Below are positions 1 through 6,862 of a DNA stretch of 10,253 bases, in pieces. Source of the DNA: Gammaproteobacteria bacterium (GTDB lineage Bacteria > Pseudomonadota > Gammaproteobacteria > Xanthomonadales > Rhodanobacteraceae); assembly GCA_005877675.1 (NCBI GenBank), contig VBNZ01000031.1, positions 6,700 through 16,952 of the forward strand, in the 5' to 3' direction. Below the pieces are notes generated by a model. The model did no database searches. It was given only the letters and a program-made list of their open reading frames with translations, and had not been told where the DNA came from. The stretch's first letter is position 1. Each line of letters starts with the position of its first letter. The translations under genes and the position numbers were made by a program.

Positions 1-648
1 TGACCTCGCCGACGCGGTTGGCGTCGGGAATCTCGCAGTTTTCGAACACGAGTTCGCAGGTGTTGGAGCCGCGCATGCCGAGCTTGTCGAGCTTCTGTGC
101 GGTCGAGAAACCTTGCATGCCCTTCTCGACGATGAATGCGGTCATGCAGCGCGACCCGGCCGGGCGGTGCGCGGTGCGCATGTACACGAGCAGCACATCG
201 GCGTCGGGCCCGTTGGTGATCCACATCTTCGAGCCGTTCGCGATCCACACATCGCCGTGCTGCTCGGCGCGACAACTCATCGAGCCGACCACGTCGGAGC
301 CCGCGCCGGGTTCGCTCATCGCGAGCGCGCCGACGAATTCGCCGGTGCACAGCTTGGGCAGATATTTTTTCTTCTGCGCTTCGTTGGCGTTGTGAAAGAT
401 ATTGTTGACGCAGAGGTTGGAATGCGCGCCGTATGAAAGGCCGATCGAGCCGGAGGCGCGCGATATCTCTTCCATCGCGACGAGGTGGGCCCGAGCAGAC
501 CCATATCGCCGAGCTTCAGCCACAGGTCGGGCGGAAACACGTTGTCGTGATCGATCGCGTTTGCGCGCGGCGCGATTTCCTTGTCTGCAAACGCCGCCAC
601 GGTTTCGCGCAGCAGGTCGAGTTCTTCGCTGAGAGGGAAGGGACGCAT
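1..648 (-). pseudogene. Isovaleryl-CoA dehydrogenase, 5' part, frameshifted by an internal deletion; continues off the left edge
   Basis: Acyl-CoA dehydrogenase family flavoprotein that oxidises isovaleryl-CoA to 3-methylcrotonyl-CoA in leucine breakdown. The start at 646-648 gives MRPFPLSEELDLLRETVAAF, a normal N-terminus for the family, continuing to GDMGLLG. At about 489 the frame changes. The new frame reads AHLVAMEEISRAS, SYGAHSNLCVN, KKKYLPKLCTGE, the signature AMSEPGAGSD, and ends at the edge with CELVFENCEIPDANRVGEV. It has no stop. These motifs fit isovaleryl-CoA dehydrogenase better than other acyl-CoA dehydrogenases. Family members, as I remember them, have about 15 residues of the ITVxExYGG...GYL type between the two parts, so about 46 bases (1 modulo 3) are missing. 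Without a frame correction the product would be prematurely truncated and inactive. A GATAAT -10-like box lies at 684-679 on the minus strand, with no good -35. A deletion in the strain and an assembly error are both possible. Confidence 0.85.
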
Positions 649-710
649 GGTCTGCCCGCTTTCTAGGGTAAGACAGGCATTATCGCCGATTGCGCACGCA
701 AAACGTGTGC

Positions 711-731
711 CCGCCCGGAACACGCGGGCGG
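711..731 (-). terminator. Possible weak terminator after the kinase gene
   Basis: A perfect 7-bp stem, CCGCCCG at 711-717 and CGGGCGG at 725-731, encloses a 7-base loop 25 bases past the kinase stop. On the minus strand the stem is followed by GCACACG and then only four T, so it is weak by intrinsic-terminator criteria. A second imperfect hairpin (692-710) surrounds those T residues. It may separate the kinase transcript from the dehydrogenase gene downstream. Confidence 0.35.
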
Positions 732-755
732 CGTACGTCTAGTGCGAAATGATCC

Positions 756-3200
756 TCAACGCGCCGGCGTCGGCGTGGACGCCTGCGCCAATGACGCTGC
801 GTCCGTGATCGACACGACGCGCCAGCCCATCGGTGCAACCGTATCGAATGCGAGCACGACGCGCTGGCCGCGGAACTCGGTCTCGATCACGCCAGTGCCG
901 CGGCGCTGCTGCAGCTGATCGAGTTCGGGCAGCGGCAGCCGCGGGCGATGCGAACTTTCGGCTTCATCCGCGCCGAGCACATGGTGCAGCGATGCGAGCA
1001 CACGGCCCTTGGCGTCGACCAGCAGCACATCGATCGCATCCTTGAGTCGCGGTACGTCGAGCAAGGAGTGCACCATCAGATCGGGATCGAGCAAGGCTGC
1101 GACCACGCCGCGGAAATGATTGTCGACGTCGTACAGCGGCACGCTGAGCGGCAATTCCGCCTGGCGCGTCAGCTCGCTGTGATACGCATCGCCCCAGATC
1201 GGCGCTCGCCCGTTCTGCACGATGCCGTACCACGGCTGCAGGCGCGGATCGTAATCCGCCGGCAAACCGTCCCAGCCGGGATAGCGCGAGGCGATGCCAT
1301 CGGCAAGGCCGATCTCGATCGCGCTCAGCGGATTGTCTTGGGCGTCGTCGCCGCGGTCGTCAACATCGGCGGCGTAGATGTCGCTCGTGCCGTTGCGGAT
1401 CGCCACGGCGATGCGGTGATAGATATCACGCCGGAATCCCTGCAATGCGGTGAGCTTGCGGATCGTCGGCAAGGCGTCGTTTTCGTTCATGCCGACCGGC
1501 AGCGTCCACACCGGCCAGTTCAGGCTGATGCGGCCGCCCAGGCGCGCGTTCGCGGCGAGATCGGGCGGTGCGCCTTGTGCATCGAGAAACTCGCGCTGCC
1601 AGTAGAAGCGCGTGTCGGACGGCCGGCCGAGCGAATCGATCTGCGCCACCGAGTCGGCGAGATTCTGCATCGCACCTTCGATTTCGATCATGCGCGTTTG
1701 CACGTTGTCGCTGACTGCGGCGACCGCATCGCGCAGGCGCAACAGGCTTTCCTCGTGCAACTTCTGCGCTTCAAGCGCGCGCTGCTGCTGCCAGAGCAGC
1801 GCACCGATGGCGACGCCGCCGAGCGCAATCAATCCGAGGATGCCGCTCAGCACGCTTTGCCGATGCCGCGCGACTGCGCGCTGCGCGCGTTGCCATTGCG
1901 TATCGGGGCGCGCCAGCACGGCGTTGCCGCGCAGATAGTTGCGCAAGTCGGCGGCGAATGCGGCGACGCTGGCGTAGCGATCGTCCGGTTGCGCCGCGGT
2001 CGCGCGTTCGATCACCGCGACGAGCTCGCGCGGGATCGCCGGGCGGCGCTGAAAGGCATGCACGACGGGACGCCGCTTCGCCGCCGCGGCGTTGACCAGC
2101 ACCTCGTATGCAGTGCGTCCGTCATAGGGCGGATTGAGCGTGACGAGTTCGTACAGGATCAGCCCGAGCGCGCATTGATCGCTGCGCGCATCGAGCTGCA
2201 GATTCTTGCCTTGCGCCTGCTCGGGCGACATATATTTCGGCGTGCCGACGACATCGCCGGCTTGCGTATCCGACGCGCCGCCGGAGACATCCGCGCTCGA
2301 GATCACGAACGAGCGATCTGCATCCTCGTCCGCCTGCTGCGATGCGCGGCACAGACCCCAATCCATTACATACACTTCGTTGTGCCGGCCGAGCATCAGA
2401 TTGGCCGGCTTGAGATCGCGATGGATCACGCCCTTGTCGTGTGCGTAGCTGATTGCGTCGCAGACCTTGAGGAAATGCTCGATGCGCACGACCAGCGAAT
2501 GCGCCTCGTCGGGCTGGCCGCCGCTGCTGTAGAGGTCGCGCATCTCGCTGAGCCAGGTCTGGAAATTCTTGCCCTCGACGAGTTTCATCGTGTACGCGGG
2601 TGTGCCGCCGGGCGCGAGTTCGAGCGCGTATACCGGCACGATGTTCGGGTGATCGAGCTGCGCGGTGATCTGCGCCTCGCGCAGAAAGCGCGTGCGCGCA
2701 CTCGCGGCGACATCGGCTTCGGCGCTGAGCTCTTTCAGCGCGACGCGGCGCAGGAGCTCGGCGTCCTTGGCGATATGCACCGTGCCCATGCCGCCTTTGC
2801 CGGCGATGCCGAGCAATACGTAGGGAAAGTCGGGCTTGTCCGGTGGTGCGCTCGGAGTGGGCAGGTGAGCGCGCAGACGTTCGCTGATCCGTGTGCGCGC
2901 ATCGTCGAACAACGTGCGCGCATCGCCAGTCGACGCGCTTGGTGAAGCGGCGAAGCGCGCCGGCCACACCGTGCTGATTTCGACCTCATTGGAACGGGCC
3001 GGATCGGTGCCGGGCGGTGCGGCGGCGAGCGTGCGCTGTGCATCGAAGAACGCCGGGTACCGTTCGGCAAGCCACGCCTCGAAACCCGTCTGATCGGTCG
3101 CGCCGCCGCCTTCGCTGCGGAAACGCTGCAGCGCGGCGGGCAAGTTGATCGCACTGCGCTTGTCGGGTGGAAGCGCGTTGAGAATTCGTCGCCAATCCAT
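756..3200 (-). CDS. Transmembrane serine/threonine protein kinase with periplasmic Cache-like sensor domain
   Basis: An 814-residue Hanks-type (PknB-like) kinase expected in the inner membrane. Residues 1-125 are a hydrophilic N-terminal region I do not recognise. The kinase domain spans about 127-425: glycine loop GIAGKGGMGTV at 131-141, ATP-anchoring Lys156 in VALKEL, Glu175, catalytic loop HRDLKPAN at 260-267 (Asp262), Mg-binding motif DWG at 280-282 in place of DFG, GTPKYMSPEQ at 319-328, and the conserved Asp341. All catalytic residues are present, so it should be active. One membrane helix lies at about 449-470, followed by a charged helical linker. Residues 500-800 look like a double Cache domain, with YDPRLQPWY at 650-658 and GWRVVSITD near the end. 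The predicted topology is kinase inside and sensor outside, so a periplasmic small molecule may control phosphorylation. The ligand and target are unknown. No strong ribosome-binding site precedes 3200, but the start fits. It is probably transcribed alone, divergent from the TetR gene. Confidence 0.9.
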   Translation of the reverse strand: MDWRRILNALPPDKRSAINLPAALQRFRSEGGGATDQTGFEAWLAERYPAFFDAQRTLAAAPPGTDPARSNEVEISTVWPARFAASPSASTGDARTLFDDARTRISERLRAHLPTPSAPPDKPDFPYVLLGIAGKGGMGTVHIAKDAELLRRVALKELSAEADVAASARTRFLREAQITAQLDHPNIVPVYALELAPGGTPAYTMKLVEGKNFQTWLSEMRDLYSSGGQPDEAHSLVVRIEHFLKVCDAISYAHDKGVIHRDLKPANLMLGRHNEVYVMDWGLCRASQQADEDADRSFVISSADVSGGASDTQAGDVVGTPKYMSPEQAQGKNLQLDARSDQCALGLILYELVTLNPPYDGRTAYEVLVNAAAAKRRPVVHAFQRRPAIPRELVAVIERATAAQPDDRYASVAAFAADLRNYLRGNAVLARPDTQWQRAQRAVARHRQSVLSGILGLIALGGVAIGALLWQQQRALEAQKLHEESLLRLRDAVAAVSDNVQTRMIEIEGAMQNLADSVAQIDSLGRPSDTRFYWQREFLDAQGAPPDLAANARLGGRISLNWPVWTLPVGMNENDALPTIRKLTALQGFRRDIYHRIAVAIRNGTSDIYAADVDDRGDDAQDNPLSAIEIGLADGIASRYPGWDGLPADYDPRLQPWYGIVQNGRAPIWGDAYHSELTRQAELPLSVPLYDVDNHFRGVVAALLDPDLMVHSLLDVPRLKDAIDVLLVDAKGRVLASLHHVLGADEAESSHRPRLPLPELDQLQQRRGTGVIETEFRGQRVVLAFDTVAPMGWRVVSITDAASLAQASTPTPAR

Positions 3201-3289
3201 TGAAACATCGTCGGGTTTCGTCTTGCGGCGAAGATTAGCACGGGCACATGAGCGGCTTTTGCTACGCCGTCGCGCTTTCCGGGAGCATG

Positions 3290-3318
3290 TTGACTAGAAC
3301 GAACGATCGTGCTATTTT
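3290..3318 (+). promoter_or_regulatory. Predicted promoter of the TetR gene
   Basis: TTGACT at 3290-3295 (5 of 6 to the -35 consensus) is followed after 17 bases by TATTTT at 3313-3318 (4 of 6 to the -10 consensus). Transcription would start near 3325, exactly at the second possible ATG of the regulator. The message would then be leaderless or nearly so, which agrees with the lack of a ribosome-binding site there. The operator described at 3299-3318 fills the space between the boxes and covers the -10 box. Confidence 0.55.
3299..3318 (-). promoter_or_regulatory. TetR operator, copy 1
   Basis: Read on the minus strand this is AAAATAGCACGATCGTTCGT. It is identical over 20 bases to 4016-4035 read on the plus strand. 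The core ACGATCGT (3303-3310) is a perfect palindrome. It lies between the -35 and -10 boxes of the regulator's own predicted promoter, as expected for TetR-family autorepression. The match is seen directly; binding by this TetR is inferred from position. Confidence 0.7.
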
Positions 3319-3972
3319 ATGAGCATGGTACTGATGCCCGTTACCGACAAAGGCGCCGCAACGCGCGAGCTGATCCTCGAGCACGCGTATGCCATCGCGA
3401 GCAAGAAAGGTCTCGAAGGCATTTCGATCGGCGATCTGGCGCAAAGTGTCGGCATGTCGAAGAGTGGTGTGTTCGCGCACTTCGGTTCGCGCGAAGAGCT
3501 GCAGCTTGCCGTGCTCGATTCCGGCGGGCTCAAATTCGGCGAACGTGTGCTGATTCCGGCGCTGCGCAAGCCGCGTGGCCTGCCGCGCCTGCGTGCGATC
3601 GTCATAGGCTGGTTCGACTGGGTGCGCGACAATCGCGACGGCTGCCTGATCATGGGCGCGGTGAGCGAATACGATTCGCGCCCCGGTGCGCTGCGCGATC
3701 GCACGGTCGCCCTGATCGATCGCTGGCGCAACGATACCGCGCGTGCGGTGAAGCTTGCGATCGAAGCGGGCGAGTTGCGCGCCGATACCGATGCGCAGCA
3801 GCTCGCATTCGAAATTTCCGGTGTCGCGTTCGCATTGCATCACTACACCCGCCTGTTCGATGCCAGGCAGGCGCGCAAATACGCCGAGCGTGCGTTCGAG
3901 CGCCTCGTGCAGGCGAATACCACGGCGGCAGATTCCACCGCCGCATCTTCTCGTAGTTCCTCCCGCAAGTAG
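3319..3972 (+). CDS. TetR/AcrR-family transcriptional repressor
   Basis: A 217-residue one-component regulator. The N-terminal DNA-binding domain spans about residues 12-60, and its helix-turn-helix reads ISIGDLAQSVGMSKSGVFAHF at 35-55 (the usual TetR form is VxxIAxxAGVSxGxxYxHF). Residues 70-200 form the ligand-binding and dimerisation domain, with GCLIMGAVSEYDSRPG at 108-123. The Ser/Thr-rich tail looks disordered. Three in-frame ATGs are available: 3319, 3325 and 3334. The first would overlap the predicted promoter, so 3325 or 3334 is more likely if that promoter is used; the longest form is given here. The stop lies 21 bases before the first possible start of the alpha/beta hydrolase gene, and both genes carry the same 20-bp operator. 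It therefore probably represses itself and the hydrolase until an unknown ligand, perhaps an ester or lipid-like compound, binds. Confidence 0.9.
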   Translation: MSMVLMPVTDKGAATRELILEHAYAIASKKGLEGISIGDLAQSVGMSKSGVFAHFGSREELQLAVLDSGGLKFGERVLIPALRKPRGLPRLRAIVIGWFDWVRDNRDGCLIMGAVSEYDSRPGALRDRTVALIDRWRNDTARAVKLAIEAGELRADTDAQQLAFEISGVAFALHHYTRLFDARQARKYAERAFERLVQANTTAADSTAASSRSSSRK

Positions 3973-3993
3973 TCCGACCCATCGAGGTGTGCC

Positions 3994-4926
3994 ATGACCA
4001 CGATAGCCAATTCAAAAAATAGCACGATCGTTCGTAATATTATTCACCTGACGCTGATGCGCGCGCGCTTTGCGATCGGCGGCTGGATCACCCCGCGGCA
4101 AACCGCCTATCGCGCGGCGCGTCTATTCGCCACGCCATTTGCGAGCAGTCGTAGCCGCGCACGCAATGTGGCGGCCGATGTGCAGATGCGCCGCATGGTG
4201 CTGCATATCGGCGGACGCAGCATTGCGACCTATGTCTGGGGCGATCCGGCAACGCAACCGTATGCGCTGCTCGCGCACGGCTGGTCGAGCTTTGGCCTGC
4301 GTTTCGCGTCGTGGGTGCCCAAATTGCGTGAACTCGGCTACGCGGTCGTCACGTTCGATCAGGCTGGTCACGGCAACAGCAGCGGCGAACTTAGTACGCT
4401 GTCTGACTTTGCCGACACGCTGCGCGCGGTCGGCCAGCACTTCGGCGATGCCGCGCTCGTCGTTGCACATTCGTTCGGTGGTCCTGCGCTTGCACTCGCA
4501 CAAGACGAGAGCTGGCGAACTGAACGCGTGATCCTGATCGCGCCTGCGTCGGACATCAGCGCAGCGGCGCGCCGGTTCTTTCGCTTCGCGCGCCTCGGCG
4601 AACATTTGCGCGAACATTTCTTCGCCTGGTACAAGCACCGCACCGGTGTCGACGCACGCGAGCTCGTGCTGCATCGCCGCCTGCCGATGTTCGCGCAGCC
4701 GGCACTCGTGATCCACGATCTGGAAGATCGCGAAGTGCCGTGGGGCGAAGGCGAGTACTACGCACGCCACTGGCCCGGCGCGCGTCTGTTGACTACCACC
4801 GGCCTCGGCCACAATCGCGTCGTCGACGATGCGGACGTGATCGCGCAGGCGCTGCACTTCGTGCAGGGCGAGAGCGTCGGCGAACGCGTCATCGGGTCGC
4901 ACAATCTGGTCTACGGCTTTGCGTGA
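3994..4926 (+). CDS. Alpha/beta hydrolase
   Basis: A 310-residue hydrolase of the alpha/beta fold, probably an esterase or lipase-like enzyme; the substrate is unknown. Seen in the sequence: oxyanion-hole motif AHGWSS at 94-99, the GHGNSSG turn at 125-131, nucleophile elbow VAHSFGG with Ser160, acid in HDLEDREVP (Asp245), and catalytic His273 in GLGHN. The triad is complete. Length is normal for the family. The start at 3994 has a good ribosome-binding site (GAGGTG at 3984-3989). However, the first 21 codons are AT-rich, unlike an enzyme N-terminus, and overlap a promoter and operator, so ATG 4057 (MRARFAIGGWITPRQ) is a strong alternative. Read-through from the TetR gene might use the first start and the internal promoter the second. 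A residue stretch near the N-terminus is basic and amphipathic but not a clear signal peptide, so a cytoplasmic location is likely. Confidence 0.88.
   Translation: MTTIANSKNSTIVRNIIHLTLMRARFAIGGWITPRQTAYRAARLFATPFASSRSRARNVAADVQMRRMVLHIGGRSIATYVWGDPATQPYALLAHGWSSFGLRFASWVPKLRELGYAVVTFDQAGHGNSSGELSTLSDFADTLRAVGQHFGDAALVVAHSFGGPALALAQDESWRTERVILIAPASDISAAARRFFRFARLGEHLREHFFAWYKHRTGVDARELVLHRRLPMFAQPALVIHDLEDREVPWGEGEYYARHWPGARLLTTTGLGHNRVVDDADVIAQALHFVQGESVGERVIGSHNLVYGFA
4011..4040 (+). promoter_or_regulatory. Predicted internal promoter for the hydrolase gene
   Basis: TTCAAA at 4011-4016 (4 of 6) and TAATAT at 4035-4040 (4 of 6) are 18 bases apart. The stretch is strikingly AT-rich against the surrounding DNA. 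Operator copy 2 occupies the spacer, mirroring the layout at the TetR gene. The resulting transcript would begin about 10 bases before the ATG at 4057. The boxes are individually weak, and the support comes mainly from the operator. Confidence 0.45.
4016..4035 (+). promoter_or_regulatory. TetR operator, copy 2
   Basis: AAAATAGCACGATCGTTCGT, an exact 20-base match to the reverse complement of 3299-3318. Identity stops abruptly at the left and right flanks, which points to selection on a binding site rather than a recent duplication of a larger segment. It overlaps codons 8-14 of the hydrolase reading frame if that gene starts at 3994, but is upstream of the alternative start at 4057. Confidence 0.7.
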
Positions 4927-4951
4927 AGATCGGTACTACTTCAACCTCGCG

Positions 4952-4957
4952 TATAAA
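4952..4957 (+). promoter_or_regulatory. Possible -10 box before the aspartyl protease gene
   Basis: TATAAA (5 of 6 to the -10 consensus) sits in the 83-base gap between the hydrolase stop and the protease start, about 53 bases before the ATG. No convincing -35 is found 16-18 bases upstream, so the promoter is weak or activator-dependent, or the gene is read from the hydrolase transcript. Confidence 0.3.
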
Positions 4958-5009
4958 CGCAAAATCGCGCCGGCGCATCGAAAGCGCTGACATTACCCGA
5001 GGAGTTCGA

Positions 5010-6845
5010 ATGAAGTTGTATGCCCTGTGCGCCGCGCTTGCGCTGACGAATATCGCTCATGCCGACACCGATGACGCGAGCCAAATATTGCAGCACGCAC
5101 GCGCTGCGAGTGGCGGCGATGCATGGAACACGGTCGCCGCGCTGCATGCGAAGGGCGAGGAACATGCAGCGGGCCTGACCGCGCAATGGCAGGGCATCGA
5201 CGATCTGCACGGCGGGCGCAATGCGCAGCACGCGGACTTCGGCGTGTTCAAGATCGCCGAAGGTTTCGACGACCGCGAGCATTGGCGCATGGATCGTTCC
5301 GAAGCCGTGCACGCGCTCGATTCGACGTTTGCGCGCAGCGCCACCGCAACCGATGCCTGGCTTGCTCGCCGCGGCTGGCTGCGCGCGGGGGCGGACGGCG
5401 CCATGTTGTCCGCGGCGAGCAACAGAACCGACGCTGGCCACACTTACAACGTCGTCACCGCGACACCGCGCAATGGTCAGCCGGTCGAGCTGTGGTTCGA
5501 TGCGCAGACCGGCTTGCTCGCGCGCAATGTGCGCGTGATGCCGATTTCGATTCAGACCACGCGCTATGACGACTACCGCGATGTGGCCGGCGTGAAGCTG
5601 CCGTTTGCGATCACGACCGACCACGGCGAAGCGGGCGAGGAAGACCGCATCGCAATCAAGGAGTACCGCGCCGACACGGCGAAGGCCGCAGACTTCGCGC
5701 GACCCGCGCCGCGTGGCGACGTAAGCATTCCGCCGAAAGGTGTGACGGTGCCACTCGAAGTCGATGGCTACGTCACGGTCGAAGCAAAACTCAACGGCAA
5801 GACCTATGCCTTCATCCTCGACACCGGCGGTCACGACATCGTCACGCCCGATGTGGTCAAGGCGCTTGGCTTGAAGTCCGCCGGCGCCGGCGCTTCGGGC
5901 GGTGCGGGCGAGGGCACGATTGCCGAGCAGGATACGCGCATCGCGCGCGTTGAAATCGGTGATGCGGTGCTGAGCGATCAGCACTTCTATGTGATCCCGC
6001 TGCAGTACAACACGGTCGAACGCGGCGATCGCCCACTGCTTGGCGGCATCTTGGGTCTGGAAATCTTCGAGCGTTTCGCCGTGCGTCTCGACTACAAATC
6101 GAAGACGCTCACGCTGAAGCCGACGCAAAACTATCGCTACACCGGTCGCGGCACTGCGGTACCAATGACGTTCGGCGACGATATGCCGCTGATCGAAGCG
6201 ACGTTCGACGGCGTGCGCGGCGACTTCGCCATCGATACCGGCAATGGCGGCACCATGCTCGTGCAGCACGTGTGGGCCGAGCAGCACGGGCTCGCGCAGA
6301 AGATGAAGGCCGGGCTCGAAACCGTGTCCGACGGCGCCGGCGGTGCGTCGCGCAATTGGGCGAGCCGCGGCGCGCGTTTCGGCGTCGGCAGCCATGCGTT
6401 CGACGATGTAGTCGCGCGCTATGCCGAAGATGCGAAAGGCAGTTTCTCCTCGCGCACTGAAGCAGGCAATCTCGGCACCGATATCCTCGCGCATTTCACC
6501 ATCGAGTTCGATTATGCGCACGGCAAGGTGTGGCTCGAACCCGAATCGAGCTTCGCGCCGCCGCCGTTCGATCGTTCGGGCCTGCGCGCGTACAAGAACA
6601 AAGCCGATGCATTCAGCGTGGTGCTAGTCGGCCCAGATACGCCCGCCGCGCAGGCCGGCATCGCCAAGGACGACGAGATCACCGCGGTCGACGGCGTGGC
6701 GGCGCAGCATCTCAGCGGCTGGGACCTGAAACGCAAACTGCGTCAGGCGCCCGGCACGCGCGTCACGCTCACGCTCACGCGCGAAGGCAAGCCGCGCGAA
6801 GTGACAATCGAGCTGCGCGAAATCCTGCGCAGCCCGAAATCCTGA
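5010..6845 (+). CDS. Exported aspartyl protease with two retropepsin-like domains and a PDZ domain
   Basis: A 611-residue protein. The start at 5010 is set by GAGGAG at 4999-5004, five bases upstream, and by the signal peptide MKLYALCAALALTNIAHA that follows. The open frame extends further upstream without such features. Residues 20-230 have the repeated beta-strand look of LolA/LppX-type lipoprotein-handling domains (WFDAQTGLLARNVRV, TRYDDYRDVAGVKLPF); this is a fold impression only. Two pepsin/retropepsin-like halves follow. The first has FILDTGGHDIV with Asp271 and later GGILGLEIFERF; the second has FAIDTGNGGTM with Asp409 and later NLGTDIL. Two DTG motifs in one chain suggest an internal pseudo-dimer active site. 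A PDZ domain lies at about 535-605 (AAQAGIAKDDEITAVDGV). It probably acts in the periplasm on exported proteins or peptides. It converges with the transporter gene, with 17 bases between stops and no clear terminator. The substrate is unknown. Confidence 0.88.
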   Translation: MKLYALCAALALTNIAHADTDDASQILQHARAASGGDAWNTVAALHAKGEEHAAGLTAQWQGIDDLHGGRNAQHADFGVFKIAEGFDDREHWRMDRSEAVHALDSTFARSATATDAWLARRGWLRAGADGAMLSAASNRTDAGHTYNVVTATPRNGQPVELWFDAQTGLLARNVRVMPISIQTTRYDDYRDVAGVKLPFAITTDHGEAGEEDRIAIKEYRADTAKAADFARPAPRGDVSIPPKGVTVPLEVDGYVTVEAKLNGKTYAFILDTGGHDIVTPDVVKALGLKSAGAGASGGAGEGTIAEQDTRIARVEIGDAVLSDQHFYVIPLQYNTVERGDRPLLGGILGLEIFERFAVRLDYKSKTLTLKPTQNYRYTGRGTAVPMTFGDDMPLIEATFDGVRGDFAIDTGNGGTMLVQHVWAEQHGLAQKMKAGLETVSDGAGGASRNWASRGARFGVGSHAFDDVVARYAEDAKGSFSSRTEAGNLGTDILAHFTIEFDYAHGKVWLEPESSFAPPPFDRSGLRAYKNKADAFSVVLVGPDTPAAQAGIAKDDEITAVDGVAAQHLSGWDLKRKLRQAPGTRVTLTLTREGKPREVTIELREILRSPKS

Positions 6846-6862
6846 CGAGGCAAGGCACGCTA

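Noticed and set aside
18..666. Plus-strand open frames over the dehydrogenase gene
   Set aside because: Complement of conserved acyl-CoA dehydrogenase sequence; composition is typical of shadow frames.
948..2945. 665-codon open frame on the plus strand, antisense to the kinase gene
   Set aside because: It is the complement of a well-supported kinase with intact motifs. The translation is Arg/Ala/His-rich with no recognisable domain, as expected from GC-rich codon bias.
3262..3843. Minus-strand open frames antisense to the TetR gene
   Set aside because: Shadows of the TetR coding frame; no motifs or start signals.
4740..5009. Upstream extension of the protease frame into the hydrolase gene
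   Set aside because: It overlaps the hydrolase C-terminus in another frame, is Arg-rich, and would bury the signal peptide that begins at 5010 behind a clear ribosome-binding site.
4941..6521. 526-codon open frame antisense to the aspartyl protease gene
   Set aside because: The sense strand carries a signal peptide, two DTG motifs and PDZ; the antisense product shows low-complexity composition and no start signals.
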